A stretch of 64,000 nt of DNA from Polytrichum commune (GCA_950295325.1 OX485807.1:6638501-6702500); one strand, 5' to 3'. Shown: positions 25,378 through 44,520, counted from the stretch's first letter. The notes: generated by a model not told the origin, from the letters alone. A program made the numbers and translations.

Positions 25378-25975
25378 AATAAATAAAAATAAAATATACA
25401 AATCCAAGATGAAGAAAAATTTAACGTAGAAGTTTTACGTTTTTATTGCGTTATCATCCACCGAGTGCGCTTCATTGTTGTTTTTAAGACTCATTCACCT
25501 CCAATCCATTTTGTAATTGCTTGCTGGGATTGTATTTCCTTCAGGCAATGTCATACGTTGTTTATCCTTGAAGGATTGAATATTAGACAAAAATGCATGA
25601 TTCAAGTGCTAAGTCTAATGTAATGGTCAAGAAAAACTTTAAAGTTCCTAGAAAACTCAATTTTTCTTGTGTACATGCACGATGGTATTGTACTCCACCA
25701 GCTCGCGGAAAGCTAGTTCGCGGATGCTTGCGGACTCCTTTAATTTGTAGTCTTCGTAAGAAAACAAAGACATATATGATTTACCTTGATTTTGCTATTT
25801 GATTTTAAATCAACTTGCTTTGGTTAAGAATGAATCTAAGCTTCAAATATATGAGCAAATCCTTGTACTTAAGAATGGACATGAACCCTGGTTCGCCCAT
25901 TGTGGTTGTATTGTGGTTACTCTCTTGTGGTTGAATTTTCAATTTGTGCCAAAAGAGAAAAGAAAATGGACCTGA

Positions 25976-26580
25976 ACTTCAAATAAATGAGCAAATTCTT
26001 GGCCATATGAATAGAGCTAAGCTTCAAATCTATGAGAAAATTCTCAACTCAAGAGTGGATCTAAATCTCAAATTTATAACAAGATCCTCAAACGTAAGAG
26101 TGAATCTAAGCTCCAAATCTATGAGGATATCCTCAGACTCGAGAATAGATCTAAGCTTCAAATTTATGAGCAATTTTTGGATTTAAAAATGGACCTAAAT
26201 TTTATATTTAGAAGCAAATTCTTGGACATAGGAGTGGATCCAAGCTTTACATCTATGAGAACATCCTTGGATTCTAGAGGAAATTTAAGTTTGAAGAGTA
26301 AGGACAAAATTATGAGAAAATTTGTGAATGAATTCTTGGATCCAAATTTGAAACTCAGTTTGAAGATTATGAGCAAATCTACAAGCATGTCCTCGGACTC
26401 ATGAGTGCGACTAAGCTTAAAGATTAAGAACATGTGTTTCGGATTTAAAAATGGGCCTAAGCTTCAAATTTATGAGCAAATTTTTGGACTGAAGAGTAGA
26501 AGTAGGTTTAAAGATTAAAAGCAAATCTATGAGCAAACCCTTGGGCACAAGATTAGATCTCATCCCGAAGATTATGAGCA
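25976..26580 (+). repeat. Degenerate 45-bp tandem repeat
   Basis: Units of 44-46 bp begin near 25976, 26021, 26066, 26110, 26155, 26199, 26244 and 26289. Each follows the pattern GCTTCAAATTTATGAGCAAA, then TTCTTGGACTCAAGAGTGGA, then TCTAA. More diverged units continue to about 26580, and one isolated unit lies near 25836. The period is a multiple of three. No convincing start codon or flanking exon is seen, so it is listed as a minisatellite rather than a gene. Confidence 0.8.
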
Positions 26581-29500
26581 AATATAAGAGAAAAACCCTA
26601 ATATTGATGCAAATATGAATGCAAAATTATGATGCAAACAAATCTAAGAGGAAGGCCACATGGTGAGCGAATACGAAAGCGAAGCTAAGAGTATGAGGGG
26701 AAAATAAGAAAGAGAGAGAAGAACCAAAAGGTTGAAGGAAGAGCCAAGGTAGGAATTGGGAACATCGAAATATCCTCCTAAATATCTACTTGCCGTTCGT
26801 ACAAAGAAGGTTGGATGAGAGAGGAAGGAGCCTTAATTTATTGTATCAAAAATTAGTCCTAGTGTATCAAAAATATCCCAGCTGGTAGTGATGGGTTGGC
26901 TTTCCACAATGCACCTACTTGCTCCTATGTGAAGCACAGATTTTTAGAAATATTATCCTTTATATCATCGCCCTCCTTTAGATTAGGCATGTATTATTTA
27001 GGACTTGCCAAAGGTAAGCATTTTTTATTTCCTCGAGATAGGAAGCTGACGCACGTAAGGTAACATCTAAAGTGGTGGTTCCCATCCGTAGAGATGAACG
27101 TATTCTCACAAATGAAAATACATGAGTGCCATGAATCCGCGGTTATTGTGTATGTGCAAATACCAAGCATGTATCAAACATTGGTCACTGGAAAACGGGG
27201 GATTTGTGGCACTCAAATAAAATCATTTGTTTATGCCCAAAAAAATCCCCAAAAAAAAAATGGTAACAAAAACCAGATGAGTTCATTAAGAGGATTGGAT
27301 GGATCTTAGTTTAGGTAAGCACCTTCAAGTTGGCATGCTTTTGTCCCCTCTTAGTTATTTTGCGGCATTTGGTAGTTTGTAAATAACAAAGCATTGGGAA
27401 GGGGCTATGATGTGACTTTGGATACTTTAAGCCTATATTTTAACTTCGCAAGAGGCCAAATGTGGCATTACCACATTACATTTCATTTTGATTAATAACA
27501 TGTGTAATGTTTGGCAAGTCACTACGACATATCGTCATTATCAAATTAATTTATGATTAATTCAAAAGTTAGTTCAAGAACAAAGATGAGCAAGATGGTT
27601 GTTTCAAATAAATTAAATAAGTGATATAAAAGAAAAGATAATTAATGCAATCTTAATAATGGATGTACTACCAAAGCAATTGAAAAAAGTTAATTTCAAA
27701 AACTAAGAGAAGTAATAGAATTGTAAAAATGAAGAGGGATTAAATAAGAGATTATAGAATAGGAGTAGAGGACATATTTCAAATAAGAAAATAATGCACA
27801 CATAATAAGTATAATAAGGGAATCTCAAGAACCACGAAAAACGAAGTGATCTCAAAAGTGTTGTGCTCCACAAATAAATAAAATGTGAAGGTCTAGAAAA
27901 TGAGAAATAAACATATGATGGAGAAGAAGAACGAGAGTTTTCCAAGGTCTAAATAAAATCAAGAAACAAAATACTCATGAAGATGTTGAATAGCAAAGAC
28001 TATAAGCAGAGCATGAAGGTCTCATAAGAAAGGGAAAACAATGAAGAAATAAGGTAGAGGGTGCTTAAACCAACACTTGAAGTTATTGCACATACATATG
28101 GCTATGTGGTTGATATATAAAACATGTATTCGTATTAGCCTTTGGGCTAAACATAGGTATCAAGAAAGAAAAAACAATTTTTAGTCTCAATTGAATATTT
28201 GATGAATATTCAAAGTCAAAACTACTAGCTTCCTTAAACCAACCCATAGGCCCCGTGTATGGCAACCTCGCATATGATGAGGACCCCCACCTTCATTGCC
28301 TAGAACCAACACAACATAGTTGGGTACTAGACCCAAACTACATCAAAGCCCAAGTAGTAACGATACACAAAGCCACACGACTACCTCCATGATACCAACT
28401 AGTTCGCTTGCAAAACCATCACCTTGCATCCTGGGAAATGACCCTTTCGTGCTTTGTGGGCCTACCTCCTTGGCGTTGTGATAGAATGGCTAGAATAGGC
28501 ATTGACAATCTACCCTGATCTCACATTGAACGAACCCAAGATAGAGTGGAGCCCGTACCTACCCTACATGGAGGTAGTGGAGGTCGCTATGAGGTGGCAC
28601 CACTAATGGCACCTAAAACCGTCACTTCGTGGGCCCATACACTCCTACACCGCCGGGTACGGTTCAAGGTTGTAGAGTGTTGGCAATTGGGAGGCGTTTA
28701 TAGGTGTTGGTTTTGGATGGGGTGTTGGTTTTAGCACCCTCTACCTTAGAGCAGAGGCATATATCACAAAGAGAAAGAGAAGGAAGGCAAATCCCTATAA
28801 GTAGTTGATGTGATATGTGAAAGGGCAAGGATGAGGAGGGTCCCACACGGCCACAAGTTGGGCTAATTAATTGCAAAGTCAACAACCTAGTGTTAGTTTA
28901 GGTTTTTTTTAGAGTATGTCAACATGCATGTATTATTATCCCGCACAAGACATGGAACCATCTTATTGATTATTGCATAAATTGTTTGTAATAAAGTTGG
29001 CATTATTATTGATGACATGAAAGCGAATGAAGAACGCTCTAGCTATGAAAATACTTGAGTGACACGAATCCCTAGCCTCACTAAAAGATGTGATGCCATT
29101 TGAGTCGGTACTTTCTACATGTAAATGACACATGCATAACATTGCTAAATACATATACTATAATTTTGTATGTTATGAGCATCTAGAATGTCTTTCCTTG
29201 TAAGGTAGATGAACCTATTATCCACCTATTGTGGATACTTTAATGAGTTTGGATACTTCCTAGGGTGATATGACTTATGAACCAATTATCTTGTTGCATT
29301 AGCATTTCAAAGTAGGGTTGGAACCAATGTTGAACCAATATATAGGTGAATGCATGGGTATCAATAACCAATATAACAAATAATACCAAAGTACCAACCT
29401 AAGTATCAAAATTGTAATATTAGGCAAAATTTGATATTGGGTGGGCACTAGGTATGTCAAGGTGAGAGAATACTTGCATAAGCGAGTTATATATTTGAGT

Positions 29501-30999
29501 TAATACCCATTCCAAGACCATATTGATACTAGGGTGATCTTGCCCAGGTATGAAAGTGATTTTGCCTAGGATATTGACCGGAATGGTATTGAAAACAAAA
29601 ATATCATCAAATACTTATAATACCAAACTTGTATCAAAAAGTGTGAAATCCTCGTTATAGATACTTGAATGGTATTAAAAAAATAATGATACCATACCAA
29701 TACTACTTGGAACCCCTGTGATTTTAGAAATTTGGATCAAATCTTAGTTTCTTATGAGATATTCCAATTCCAATGTTGTCATGACTCATATAGGACCATC
29801 CGTTTGTGCTACCCATCTAGGCGGTGTCCCATTCAAGTGGAATAAGGTGCTTCTTGAGTAACGTATTATGGCCTTCCCTAACCTCGTGATTGTAAGAATG
29901 TGGTACGAATTGTGACATTCGCATATGCGTATAAAACCATAGCGGTGTGTGTATCTATCTATCTATATATATATATATATAATTCATTTAAGCATAAAAC
30001 TTGCAGGCCAACCCATGGCCCTACTTACATGGGAGCTCCACCTACTTGTCTCTAATATGGTGTGCTTACATGGTGGGATGTGACATGTGTGCACATAGGT
30101 CATGTTATGCCTACACTTGTTTTGCTACATTTTAGTTTATTTTTATTAAATGCTTTGAACCAAATAAGCACATGATTCATCATGTCCATCATGCCCTAAA
30201 AAATAGGGGTTGCAAAATAAAGACTATATGTATCCTTTGACTACATTACTAGTCTTAGTAGTCTCCTTGGGTATTGGATTTAGGTGTGGTTTTCTGTTAG
30301 TTTCATGAATACACTTCAATCCTCCCCCTCCCCATAAGTTTAAGAAAAATTAGAAATAAAATAAGATCTAACTATTTGTGAAGCAAGTAAAAATTTCAAC
30401 AAGTTCAATATTAGTTGTGAGGATGCATTTGAAGGAAATGAATATATCCATGAGAAAGTTGAAGTTTGAGGAGGGGGACTTGATCACCTATGTAGTCCAA
30501 AACCTAAAATCAACTTTCACTTGAGGAGGGACAAATCTTGATTTGCATAGACATGTTTGTGTGAACCCAAGGTAATCATATTCTACATTGCCCTCTTTAT
30601 GATTAAAATTAGTGTCACTTACTATTTGGAGTTACGTCATGCATAATTTTTTTACTTAGAGTGCAATGTTTAATTTTTATAATTAATTAATTAATTATAC
30701 CACGTGAAGATATGTTCTATAATGTCTAACAACCCATTTGAAACTTGTTGGTAAATAGCGATATCCGTACCAAAACATTATAGCGTTGCATGATTCCAAA
30801 TAGTGAGTGATACTAATACCAGAAATGGTGTAATGTTTTTCATAGTGGCATAAACTTTTATGCGATGCTTGTCTGACATTTTCATACTATTATATTTCTA
30901 TTCATTTTCTGCAACCTATCATCAAATCCACTCATGCAACAACAAAATGGGTAAGTGCAAGGACAATCATGTTCCAGCTTGCATGTCTACTCTCTTATG
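26581..30999. other. Intergenic sequence
   Basis: No gene is supported. It contains a (TA)n run near 29963-29980. A locally GC-richer patch at about 28230-28760 has open frames I do not recognise. There is no clear inverted-end element. Open frames are short and mostly lack ATG. Confidence 0.45.
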
Positions 31000-31352
31000 T
31001 GGAGGCCAAACACGATCAAAAACATCAGTTTCAAAACAAAGATCGGTGGGCCAAGGTAAAAGAATTCCAGCCTTGACATGTCATGCCTCACCTTGAAAAG
31101 CTTGGTTTCAAGGTTAGTACATTTTCAACTATGATCCAAGATGACAATTTTGTGATGCTTAAAACCTCTGTTTCTAATCATATTTAAAAAACAACAGTTT
31201 TTGGCCCCAAGAAAGAGAGATCAACCTTGAAACCAAACCCCGTGTAAGGTTAGGCTTGCCATGTCAAGACCAAAATACTTCTACCTTGGCCAACCAATCT
31301 CCATTTTGAAATTGACGTTTTTGAATGTGCATGACCTCCCCTTCATCTCTTG
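31000..31352. mobile_element. Foldback element with ~100-bp inverted arms (family C)
   Basis: The left arm (about 31000-31110) contains GGGCCAAGGTAAAAG, CCTTGACATGTCATGCCTCA and GCTTGGTTTCAAGG. The right arm (about 31228-31352) contains the complements CCTTGAAACCAAACCC, GGCTTGCCATGTCAAGACCA and CTACCTTGGCCAACC. The arms would form a long imperfect hairpin around a ~115-base loop. A second copy lies at 34390-34725. No coding sequence is credible. Confidence 0.75.
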
Positions 31353-34114
31353 ACCCCTTACTCCACATGGAAAGTGCTCAACCAATAAGATGCTTGAAAA
31401 CATTGGTGAAAGCTACACAAATGTTCGCAAATTCTATTTTTCGTTACCGGAATAGCCGGCACACGGAAGTTTTCCCTAACTAACTAAATAAATAGGTGCC
31501 CACATTGAATCCATGTCCGTGATATATAGGTGGTTCTACATCTTACATGTCCATTATCTTGAGTCCATGTTGTACTTTCTTTCGCAATCAAATCTATGCA
31601 GTTATCCAAAATAGAGAAAATCGTTAACATTGAGATTAAATCTTTGATGCATTCCGTACAGTCTAATCATCAAATGATAGCATATTCATTCTTAATTGTA
31701 ACCCCCGGCATGTCCAATAAAATGTAAGTATCACATGTACAATATCTTTATGTATAATATCACATGTTTTGCATGCGGGTGAACTAAAATAGTGTATCTA
31801 ATGACAAAATATGCATTTCAATGTGAAAGAGTCACTTTGGATCTGAGCACATCGTACTACAATTGGTTGCCTATTTAGTGTGTGCCATAGAGGTAGAGGT
31901 TCCCATGCATCGGCCACAAAAGACTTGCTGCCCCATCAACTGTTTCCAATGTTTTGCACTACTAACAATGTATGGTACTTGTATGGTGTTTAATGTCACT
32001 TGCCTATTCGGAGTTAGGTGATGGTGCTAGAACTTTCCGCTTTGTCTATTGTTCAACAAATAGAAGTCTTGTATAATATCCAAACAACCTAGGTTTACAA
32101 TGTTTCTAAAATTTGAAATTTACTATAAATTTGATAGCATTCCTTAATTCCAAATAAATGATAGTAAGTGATAAATAAATTTTTGAAAATAGTTACAGTT
32201 TGGATTGCAACATTCAGATGTAAGGTGCTCATGTTTGATGCACTTTCTAATAATTTAAACATGACATCTCATGGCAATTGTGATGCTCGCGTAACATTAC
32301 TTTCCATTTCTCAAGGAAGAAACTCAATTACCTCCACCTCGAGGATTTTTCCTTGAAGCAACCATTGACACCACTACCATGTAAGATCATGACTACTTAC
32401 TGCACCGTGAACCATAGACTTGCAATTGAAATTGGACGATGGTCGACTATTCATATCTCTAGAGATAATAGACTATATCACTTTTGCTCTTACAATGCAG
32501 TAAAAAACAAGCCCCACTTTATGTTGGAGCATCCCTTGTATTATCCCCATTAGTGAAAAAAATCCATCAATATTTGAGAGTGTAGTAGTAGGGAGCCTCA
32601 AGTATTTCTTCCAATCGGATCATCAAGTTGACATTAGTCTTTATCTCACGGAGGCCTACTGCACTCTGTCACTCTAGGGGATTAGGAGGTTTAAAACCAA
32701 CATGGTGTACTTTCATTCCCATTTAGTCTTTTGGCTTCCTCGACTCTAGAATCAATTTCATTTCATTTCATGATCATTCATTGCATACTATACAGGTAAG
32801 TTGAACTTGACTAATACATATTATTCATTTACATCATGGTGTGACAAGAGCAAGGAATATTTGGTAATGAAATTTAACTTCAATTTAAAGTCTGGGAAGC
32901 CAAAGGTTTATGGAACTAGAAGTGCATCATTTATGATATTTAGTGTCACCTACGCTATTTGTGAAGAGCCCAAATTAGATGTGTAGAGGTTTAGTAGTGT
33001 TACGTCCACTAATTGTCAACATGACATCATTTGTCAAGATATGTCATTTTTTGAAGTATGAGATCATTTACATTATGACATTTAGTGTAGCACATTGACA
33101 TCGAGGTGATTAAGATGATAGCTTTTGTGTTTCACTAAAGATACTATATATCGATCATGCAAATGAAAAGTGTCAAGTGGTTACCCTCAAGGTCAATCTT
33201 GTACGTTGGTCATTAGTGCAATGTAGGATATAAGTGACATTGTTAGTCATGTGACACTAAATACCATAAAACGGTGTAGTACATCAAGATAGTGATACAA
33301 TCTTGATTCTCTAGAGTAACGAAGCTTTGCAATGGCCTCCATGAGGTGGAGGCTAATATCGATTTGGTGGTCCAATTGGAAGAAAGACTTGAGATTGCTT
33401 AGTACTACATATTGAATTAGGGAAGGAACATATCTAATGAAGTTGTAGTGGGATATTATTACATAATGTGTGCCTCATTTTCAACTACGTTGTAACTTGA
33501 GCAAAAGTGGCATAATCTGAACAAAGAATATAGAATACATAATACACATCGAGTTATCCATACCAAAACTCTACTAAGCACGAAAACTTATACTTGTATT
33601 GTATAAGAGCAAGGGGCTTTAGGATTTGTGGCAGTAATAAGGGGACCATTAAAAAACCTACCTCCTATAAGGTATGTGGGTGTTATTCGGTTGATTCTTC
33701 TTGTTCTCCATCCTTTATAGATTATATTTATGTCTAAAAAGTTATGTTGCTTTAGCCAGTTTATTATTAAACATCAACAAGAAAATCATATTGGAAATTG
33801 GACCTCCCCTTATTTAGTTACGGTTAATGGAAGTGCATATACGTTAATTCCATAAATGATTGCATAGCCTCTCCCCCCCCCCTTTTACCCCTATTGCTCA
33901 ATTGTGTTCACTATTGAATGTAGAGTAGTTAATAACATCTAAGATACAATCAAATGATTGTCTTTAAAAACAATGAGTGTTCTCAGATCCACACCTAACC
34001 AAATACCATTCAAATGCATATGTTATATTACGAATAATAACCAAATAATGCCCCACATACCTTAATCATTGCAACTTGATCTCACTAATAAAAGTATAGG
34101 TTTGTGATGTTAAT
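31353..34114. other. AT-rich intergenic sequence
   Basis: No gene is supported. A family A edge fragment (CAGATCCACACCTAACCAAA) lies at about 33985-34025. A short C-run occurs near 33871-33882. Nothing else is recognised. Confidence 0.45.
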
Positions 34115-34350
34115 TAGGGTCCAAGTTTTCTTCTAAGAGTAAAATTTCAAGTGACAAGGGATTCCCAATGTTTTCCACCTTCAGTTTGGAGGCTGCCACA
34201 AATCCTTGGTCCTTTCCTCCAATTATAAACACACATTTTTGTCCAAATTGGGAGGGGCCAACTTTAGAATCAAGCTCCTCAAATTTAGGCACACGTGAAG
34301 GCTGAAATCCTTGGGCTACTAAACCATGTTTCAAAATGGGAGTTCGATAA
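34115..34350. mobile_element. Partial family C foldback copy
   Basis: This segment matches the right-hand arm of the adjacent family C copy (the AATTGGGAGGGGCCAACTTT, TCAAGCTCCTCAAATTTAGG and GTGAAGGCTGAAATCCTTGG words) in the same order. It appears to be a truncated copy next to a fuller one. The minus-strand open frame spanning 34110-34598 runs across both copies and is a repeat artefact. Confidence 0.5.
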
Positions 34351-34389
34351 ACGATAGTCCACAAAATTGCGTGTGTGTTGTTTCCACAC

Positions 34390-34725
34390 AAGAACACCGT
34401 CTTCAAAATGAGATTTGGCAAGCCAAGGTAAATGGGTTTTGGCTTTGACATGTGCTTTACCTTAGGGAGCTTGGTTTCAGGGTGACCCTTCTTATTACAA
34501 TATGGGTTTGTTCTCAACACCAATCCAAGATGGAGGTTTGTAACTAAAGGCTTTTGTAACGTTTCCAATTGGAGTTGCAAACATGCGTTTGTGCCCAAAA
34601 AATGGAGGGACTATCTTGAAACTAAATTCCCCAAGCTTAGGCTCATGTCAAGGCCAAAAGTCGTTAACCTTGGCCTACCAAGAAACTCATTTCAAATTGA
34701 TGATTATTGAATGCTTTTGACCCTC
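34390..34725. mobile_element. Foldback element with ~100-bp inverted arms (family C, second copy)
   Basis: The arms (about 34390-34485 and 34610-34725) carry the same paired words as 31000-31352: GGCAAGCCAAGGTAAATGGG with CTTGGTTTCAGGGTGACCC on the left, and TCAAGGCCAAAAGTCGTTAA with CCTTGGCCTACCAAG on the right. It is clearly diverged from the first copy, so the family is old. A (TA)n run of about 26 bases follows at 34727-34752. Confidence 0.7.
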
Positions 34726-34989
34726 ATATATATATATATATATATATATACACCCCTTATGTAAGCCAATATCTAGGAGTAATTTGGTTTGTTTGCATGT
34801 TCCCCAACTCCTACCGATTGCATTTACATAACAACACTTGTGTTGCATTAGCAAATTTACTATGAAACATCAACAAAATTTGGATTAAAAAGCATACCTC
34901 TTTTGATTCAATAACAAGTTATCAGAAATGCACGTTTGTTAATTTCTTAACTGAATACATAGGTCCTCCCAATCATGAGTGGTCACTAT

Positions 34990-35100
34990 TGTTTGTGAAG
35001 TAGTTTAAAAAGATTGAAAACGTAGTCCAATCTCTTTTTAAACATGTGTGTTTATGATGTTTGTTCTTGGATCCTCACCTAACCACACAAGAATCAAATG
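34990..35100 (-). mobile_element. Family A edge fragment
   Basis: About 110 bp match one end of the family A element (GTAGTCCAATCTCTTTTTAAA, then GGATCCTCACCTAACCACAC). The rest of the element is absent. Confidence 0.5.
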
Positions 35101-36480
35101 TAGGCATCTTATGAAGAAAAAGAACCGAATGACACCCGCATACATTATGGTTCGAGGTGTTCCTATGCAAGTTTTACCAATGAGAAAAAGAGAGAAGGAA
35201 AAGGTAACCCATGTCCATAAGTTACTGCACATGATAACCCCGATTAGTGCGTGTTACTATTCGGAGTTACGCAATACAACAACGTCTTACGCAGGAGCTT
35301 GCTTTTTACGAACAAGGTTTTAATAGGTTGTTCAGACAGTATAGAACATGGCTGACTTTGGTTGGTAAAAATATTATATTGTCACCAAATAGTGCGTAAA
35401 CTCCGATTAGTAACACGGACTGCTTGGGTTAATTAGTGTGGGTTCATGCAATCCTTACACCACCACTCACAACATGCATGCGCTCAGACACGAGAGGGGC
35501 AGGCTGGCAGGCACAGCGCCAGGTGCTCCAAGTGGGACTCGCGTGGTTGGCGCCACTTGGTAGGCCCCACCACTGCCCTGCGGGAGTTGGCGTCATCCTG
35601 CGTCACCGCCCACCTAAAACTAGTAACTTAATATTCCCAGGGCGACTGTCCTTCAATGCGGTGCCCATAATACCCACCCCCAGCTTTTATATACTATACT
35701 ATAATAAAATTATCCTCTCAACTGCAACGCTTGACAAATAGGGTAGGGGGGGGGAAGGCATCCTGCCACGTCACGCTCCTTCAAGAATGCCATAGAGCCA
35801 ATGTCCCTACTACCGACACACGCTCTACCCTATTATATAAGTACCCTAGTACGTTGGCTTATTGGCCTCCTGCTGTCTCACTAAAAATATATAAAAATTA
35901 ATAACAGCGTACCCTTGTATTTGTACCCCCCCCCTACCCCTACCCAGGAGCCTCCAACAAGGAATTTCCCTGCGCTGCCCTGGAGCAGGTGGGTCGAGCA
36001 AAGAAAATTCTCTGCGCTGCAATGACCTGCCCTGCAAACAGGAGGGGCCAGGAAAGAAATTCTCTGCGCTGCCCTGCCCTGCCCAGCCGCCTGCAGTTCT
36101 TTCGTTCACCAGTTGGTGGGGGCCCATGCGGGCAGGACCGTTGGAAAGGCGAGCCGTGCCGTGCCGTTCCGTTCCGTTGCGTTTGCGTGGACACGAGGGG
36201 GCCAGATAAATGGGATGGAGCCAAGCGTCCATCGATATCGTCGAATTGGGTAACTTACCTGCTGCTGGATCATCATGCACCTCCTGCTGCAGGGAGCTGC
36301 TGATCTGATCAGGAATTGAGCGATCGATGTGATGTGGGCATGTGGTGATGATGGGCCACGGCGCGCGGGACTATGTATGTAGCAGATAACTTCCTGACAA
36401 TGAGATGTGCCAGAGGCATGAACTAAGTGCGGTAGGTAAGGCTGGCCGGCTCAAGGCGGCGGATTCCTGGCAGCTCTTGG
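35101..36480. other. GC-richer intergenic stretch upstream of the kinase gene
   Basis: Composition shifts from AT-rich to visibly G+C-rich near 35430. A short ~45-55 bp direct repeat built on TTCTCTGCGCTGC recurs at about 35962, 36003 and 36055. Overlapping open frames on both strands are low-complexity by-products of the GC-rich repeat. No gene is called. It may include promoter or 5' UTR sequence of the kinase gene. Confidence 0.45.
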
Positions 36481-36522
36481 AAGGAAGGCAAAAGCAAAGG
36501 AAAGGAAAGGACGGTGTCAGAC

Positions 36523-36640
36523 GTGTGTGTGTGTGTGTGTGTGTGATAGTGTGAGTGAGTGAGTGAGTGAGTGGGTGAATCAGTGCATGAGTGCAGGTGT
36601 GGCGTGTGGATGCATGGATGGATTGGTGGATGGATGGATG
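36523..36640. repeat. Compound (GT)n/(GAGT)n/(GGAT)n microsatellite
   Basis: A GT run (about 36523-36545) is followed by GAGT repeats and then a run of GGAT units near 36610-36640. Confidence 0.9.
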
Positions 36641-36734
36641 GACGGAAGGGGGTTAGGTTAGGCGTCATGGGTTCTTGCAAATTTCTTTTGATGATTTGGG
36701 TGGAGGGGCGAGCAGCTGGTAAAAGGTTAGGCGA

Positions 36735-36759
36735 GGTTAGGTTAGGTTAGGTTAGGTTA
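36735..36759 (+). repeat. (GGTTA)5 short tandem repeat
   Basis: Five perfect GGTTA units, with further single units nearby at 36651-36660 and 36725. The unit equals the TTAGG telomere repeat of arthropods, not the usual plant TTTAGGG. The block is short and internal, so it is treated as a microsatellite. Confidence 0.85.
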
Positions 36760-37188
36760 TGCACGTTTCTCTTGGCAAGTGTTGATGATGCCTTCGTGGG
36801 AAAGGGGGTTACATTGCCTCTTCAAAACAACATGGCTGATTGCATCAGAGGAACGATGTAAATGTGTGCCACAGCCGAGGAAGAGAATTTAACAGCTCTT
36901 CCTTCGTCCCTCCGAAGAAGCAAAGTTGCACTCGGACAAAGCCCTGACGAAGCAACGCATATATGCTTTCACATGTTAGATTGACAGGTTTTCCGATTCC
37001 CACAGGAAACGATTTTTTTCTCAAATTCACAGAGCTTGCCTTGCTTCGGAGGGATCTGTAGAAGATATGCATACATCCATCCTCCTTGTCATATCTGGTT
37101 GTCTTCCTTTTGTTGTTTTCTTTTAAAAAGTTTATGGGAGGGTTTGCATATCTCAGTTTCGGCCATCTTGTTTGTGTCTCTGGGAAGA

Positions 37189-42840
<5,652 letters not shown>

Positions 42841-44520
42841 CCCATCCCATCCCATCCCATCCCATCCCAACCCACACGCCTCCTCTCCTGCTACAGACTC
42901 AGTCCTTGCTTCCATTCCCTCAATAATTCAGCCAAAGTGCGATGATCATGGATGGAGGGAAGTACTAACCCACCCTGCCAAACCCTCTGCTGATCCCCAC
43001 CTGTCTGCCTGCCTGCAGCAGCTAGCTCATCAGCTGCCTGCAAGGGGATTCCAGCAGTGCCACCAAGTTTTAATTATTATGAGGAGGCTGAGGGGAGGGG
43101 AGAGGAGAGGATTGGAATCAGAGGCTAGCATAAGCACCAGCGACTGGGTCTTCTTCTTCCCAGGGCCGGACGAACTCTCTCTCTCTCTCTCTCTTTAGCC
43201 GGGGGGGCTGGCTCACTAAGTTAACTTATTCCCACTGATCAGCTGCCCCTTTCCTTTCCTTTTCTTTGGGTGTCAGGTGGTGCACAGTGATGTGATCAGC
43301 TCCAGCAGCTCCACCTGCAGCATGCAGACAGACGGTCTCGAGGGCCAACAAGAATCCCACCATCATTCAAGTCAGGGGTTGGTTGGTTGTGAGTTGGGCC
43401 CCTGCTCCTGTACAGGTACACATGCACACTAGATAGCCTGCCTGCCTTCCTTCCCAGCTTGTGATATCATCAGTACCTCCAAGTTCTTACATCCCACAGA
43501 AGCAGCAGCAGCAGCAGCTAGCAGCACTGATGATCTGATCAGCAGTGGGAGGCAGCAGACAGCAGACACCATCAGCAATATTCAGCCGCTTACTAGCCTA
43601 GGCTTAGCCTAGCCTGGCCAGGCCAGCAGGCTGCACTGGTAGATAACTTAGTGGTGGGTCCTTTGCCTTTGCCAACTGGGTTCACTTATTCCTTTCTATT
43701 TTGCATATCAGCCTCTGCTGCCACTCGCCGCCCTTATAAGTTCTGTGCAGGGTGGGGCTCTAGCTAGCTAGCAGCTACCGTAGTGCTGTCAGGGCCTGCA
43801 GACTACATACACCATCAGCATGCAGCAGGTGATGGAATTTGGATCGGAAAAGGCTCACAATAATGGATATGTTATCATTTTTCAAAGTAATGGCAGCTCC
43901 TCACCCTCCTGCAGAGTCCCAAAGACATGGTATATTACTTACATAACTACAGTGGTACTGCTGCCACAAGTCTGGTCACTGGATCATGGAGACGTCTTTT
44001 AGTATTATTATTAATATTCCCTCTCTTCAACTTGAGCTGTCTGTGGACAGGTAGGTGATAATAACTTATTAACCCACCTCAGGCCATGTGTGGGCATGTA
44101 TGTATGTACGTATGTATGTGTAGTTCACCTCTGGTAAGTTTCAAAGCTCTTTTACCCAAGGTGGTAGTGCTGTGTGCCCCGGGTGGTTTTCCTTGCTTGC
44201 TCGATTTTGGGCAGTCGGGCGGTGGCCTCAAAGTTGTGGGTGCATGGAACCGTGGATTTGTCTTATTTCTATTCAACTGCAGAACATTCATCAACCATGC
44301 ATGCAGTCTGCATAATCTGATGTACTTATTAGGCGATTCCCACAAACAATCAGCCACTCGGTCTCGGACTCCCCACCCACACTGTAGGTGCACATGAGTT
44401 TTGTGTCCAAAACCTCGATCAGTGGACCCGTCGTCCAAAGTGATCCATGCATTCATTGGTGAGTCTGAAATCCTGGCAACACTGTGAATCAATCTATCTA
44501 TCTATCTATCTATCTATCTT
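42841..44520. other. Microsatellite-rich, GC-richer stretch downstream of the kinase gene
   Basis: Simple repeats are packed closely: (CCCAT)n at 42842-42868, (CT)n at about 43172-43195, (AGC)n near 43500-43520, (TAGC)n near 43760-43772, (GTAT)n near 44097-44120 and (TATC)n at about 44491-44519. A frame beginning after an AG at 43276 (GTGGTGCACAGTGATGTG) runs to a stop near 43432 and could be an extra last exon of the kinase, but support is weak. No separate gene is seen. Confidence 0.55.

Noticed and set aside
34110-34598. Minus-strand open frame of 162 codons
   Set aside because: It runs across two copies of the family C foldback repeat, has no recognisable domain, and its sequence recurs near 31 kb as a non-coding repeat.
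35846-36303. Overlapping open frames of 94-144 codons on both strands
   Set aside because: The stretch is GC-rich with internal short repeats (TTCTCTGCGCTGC), which reduces stop codons on both strands; no domain is recognised.
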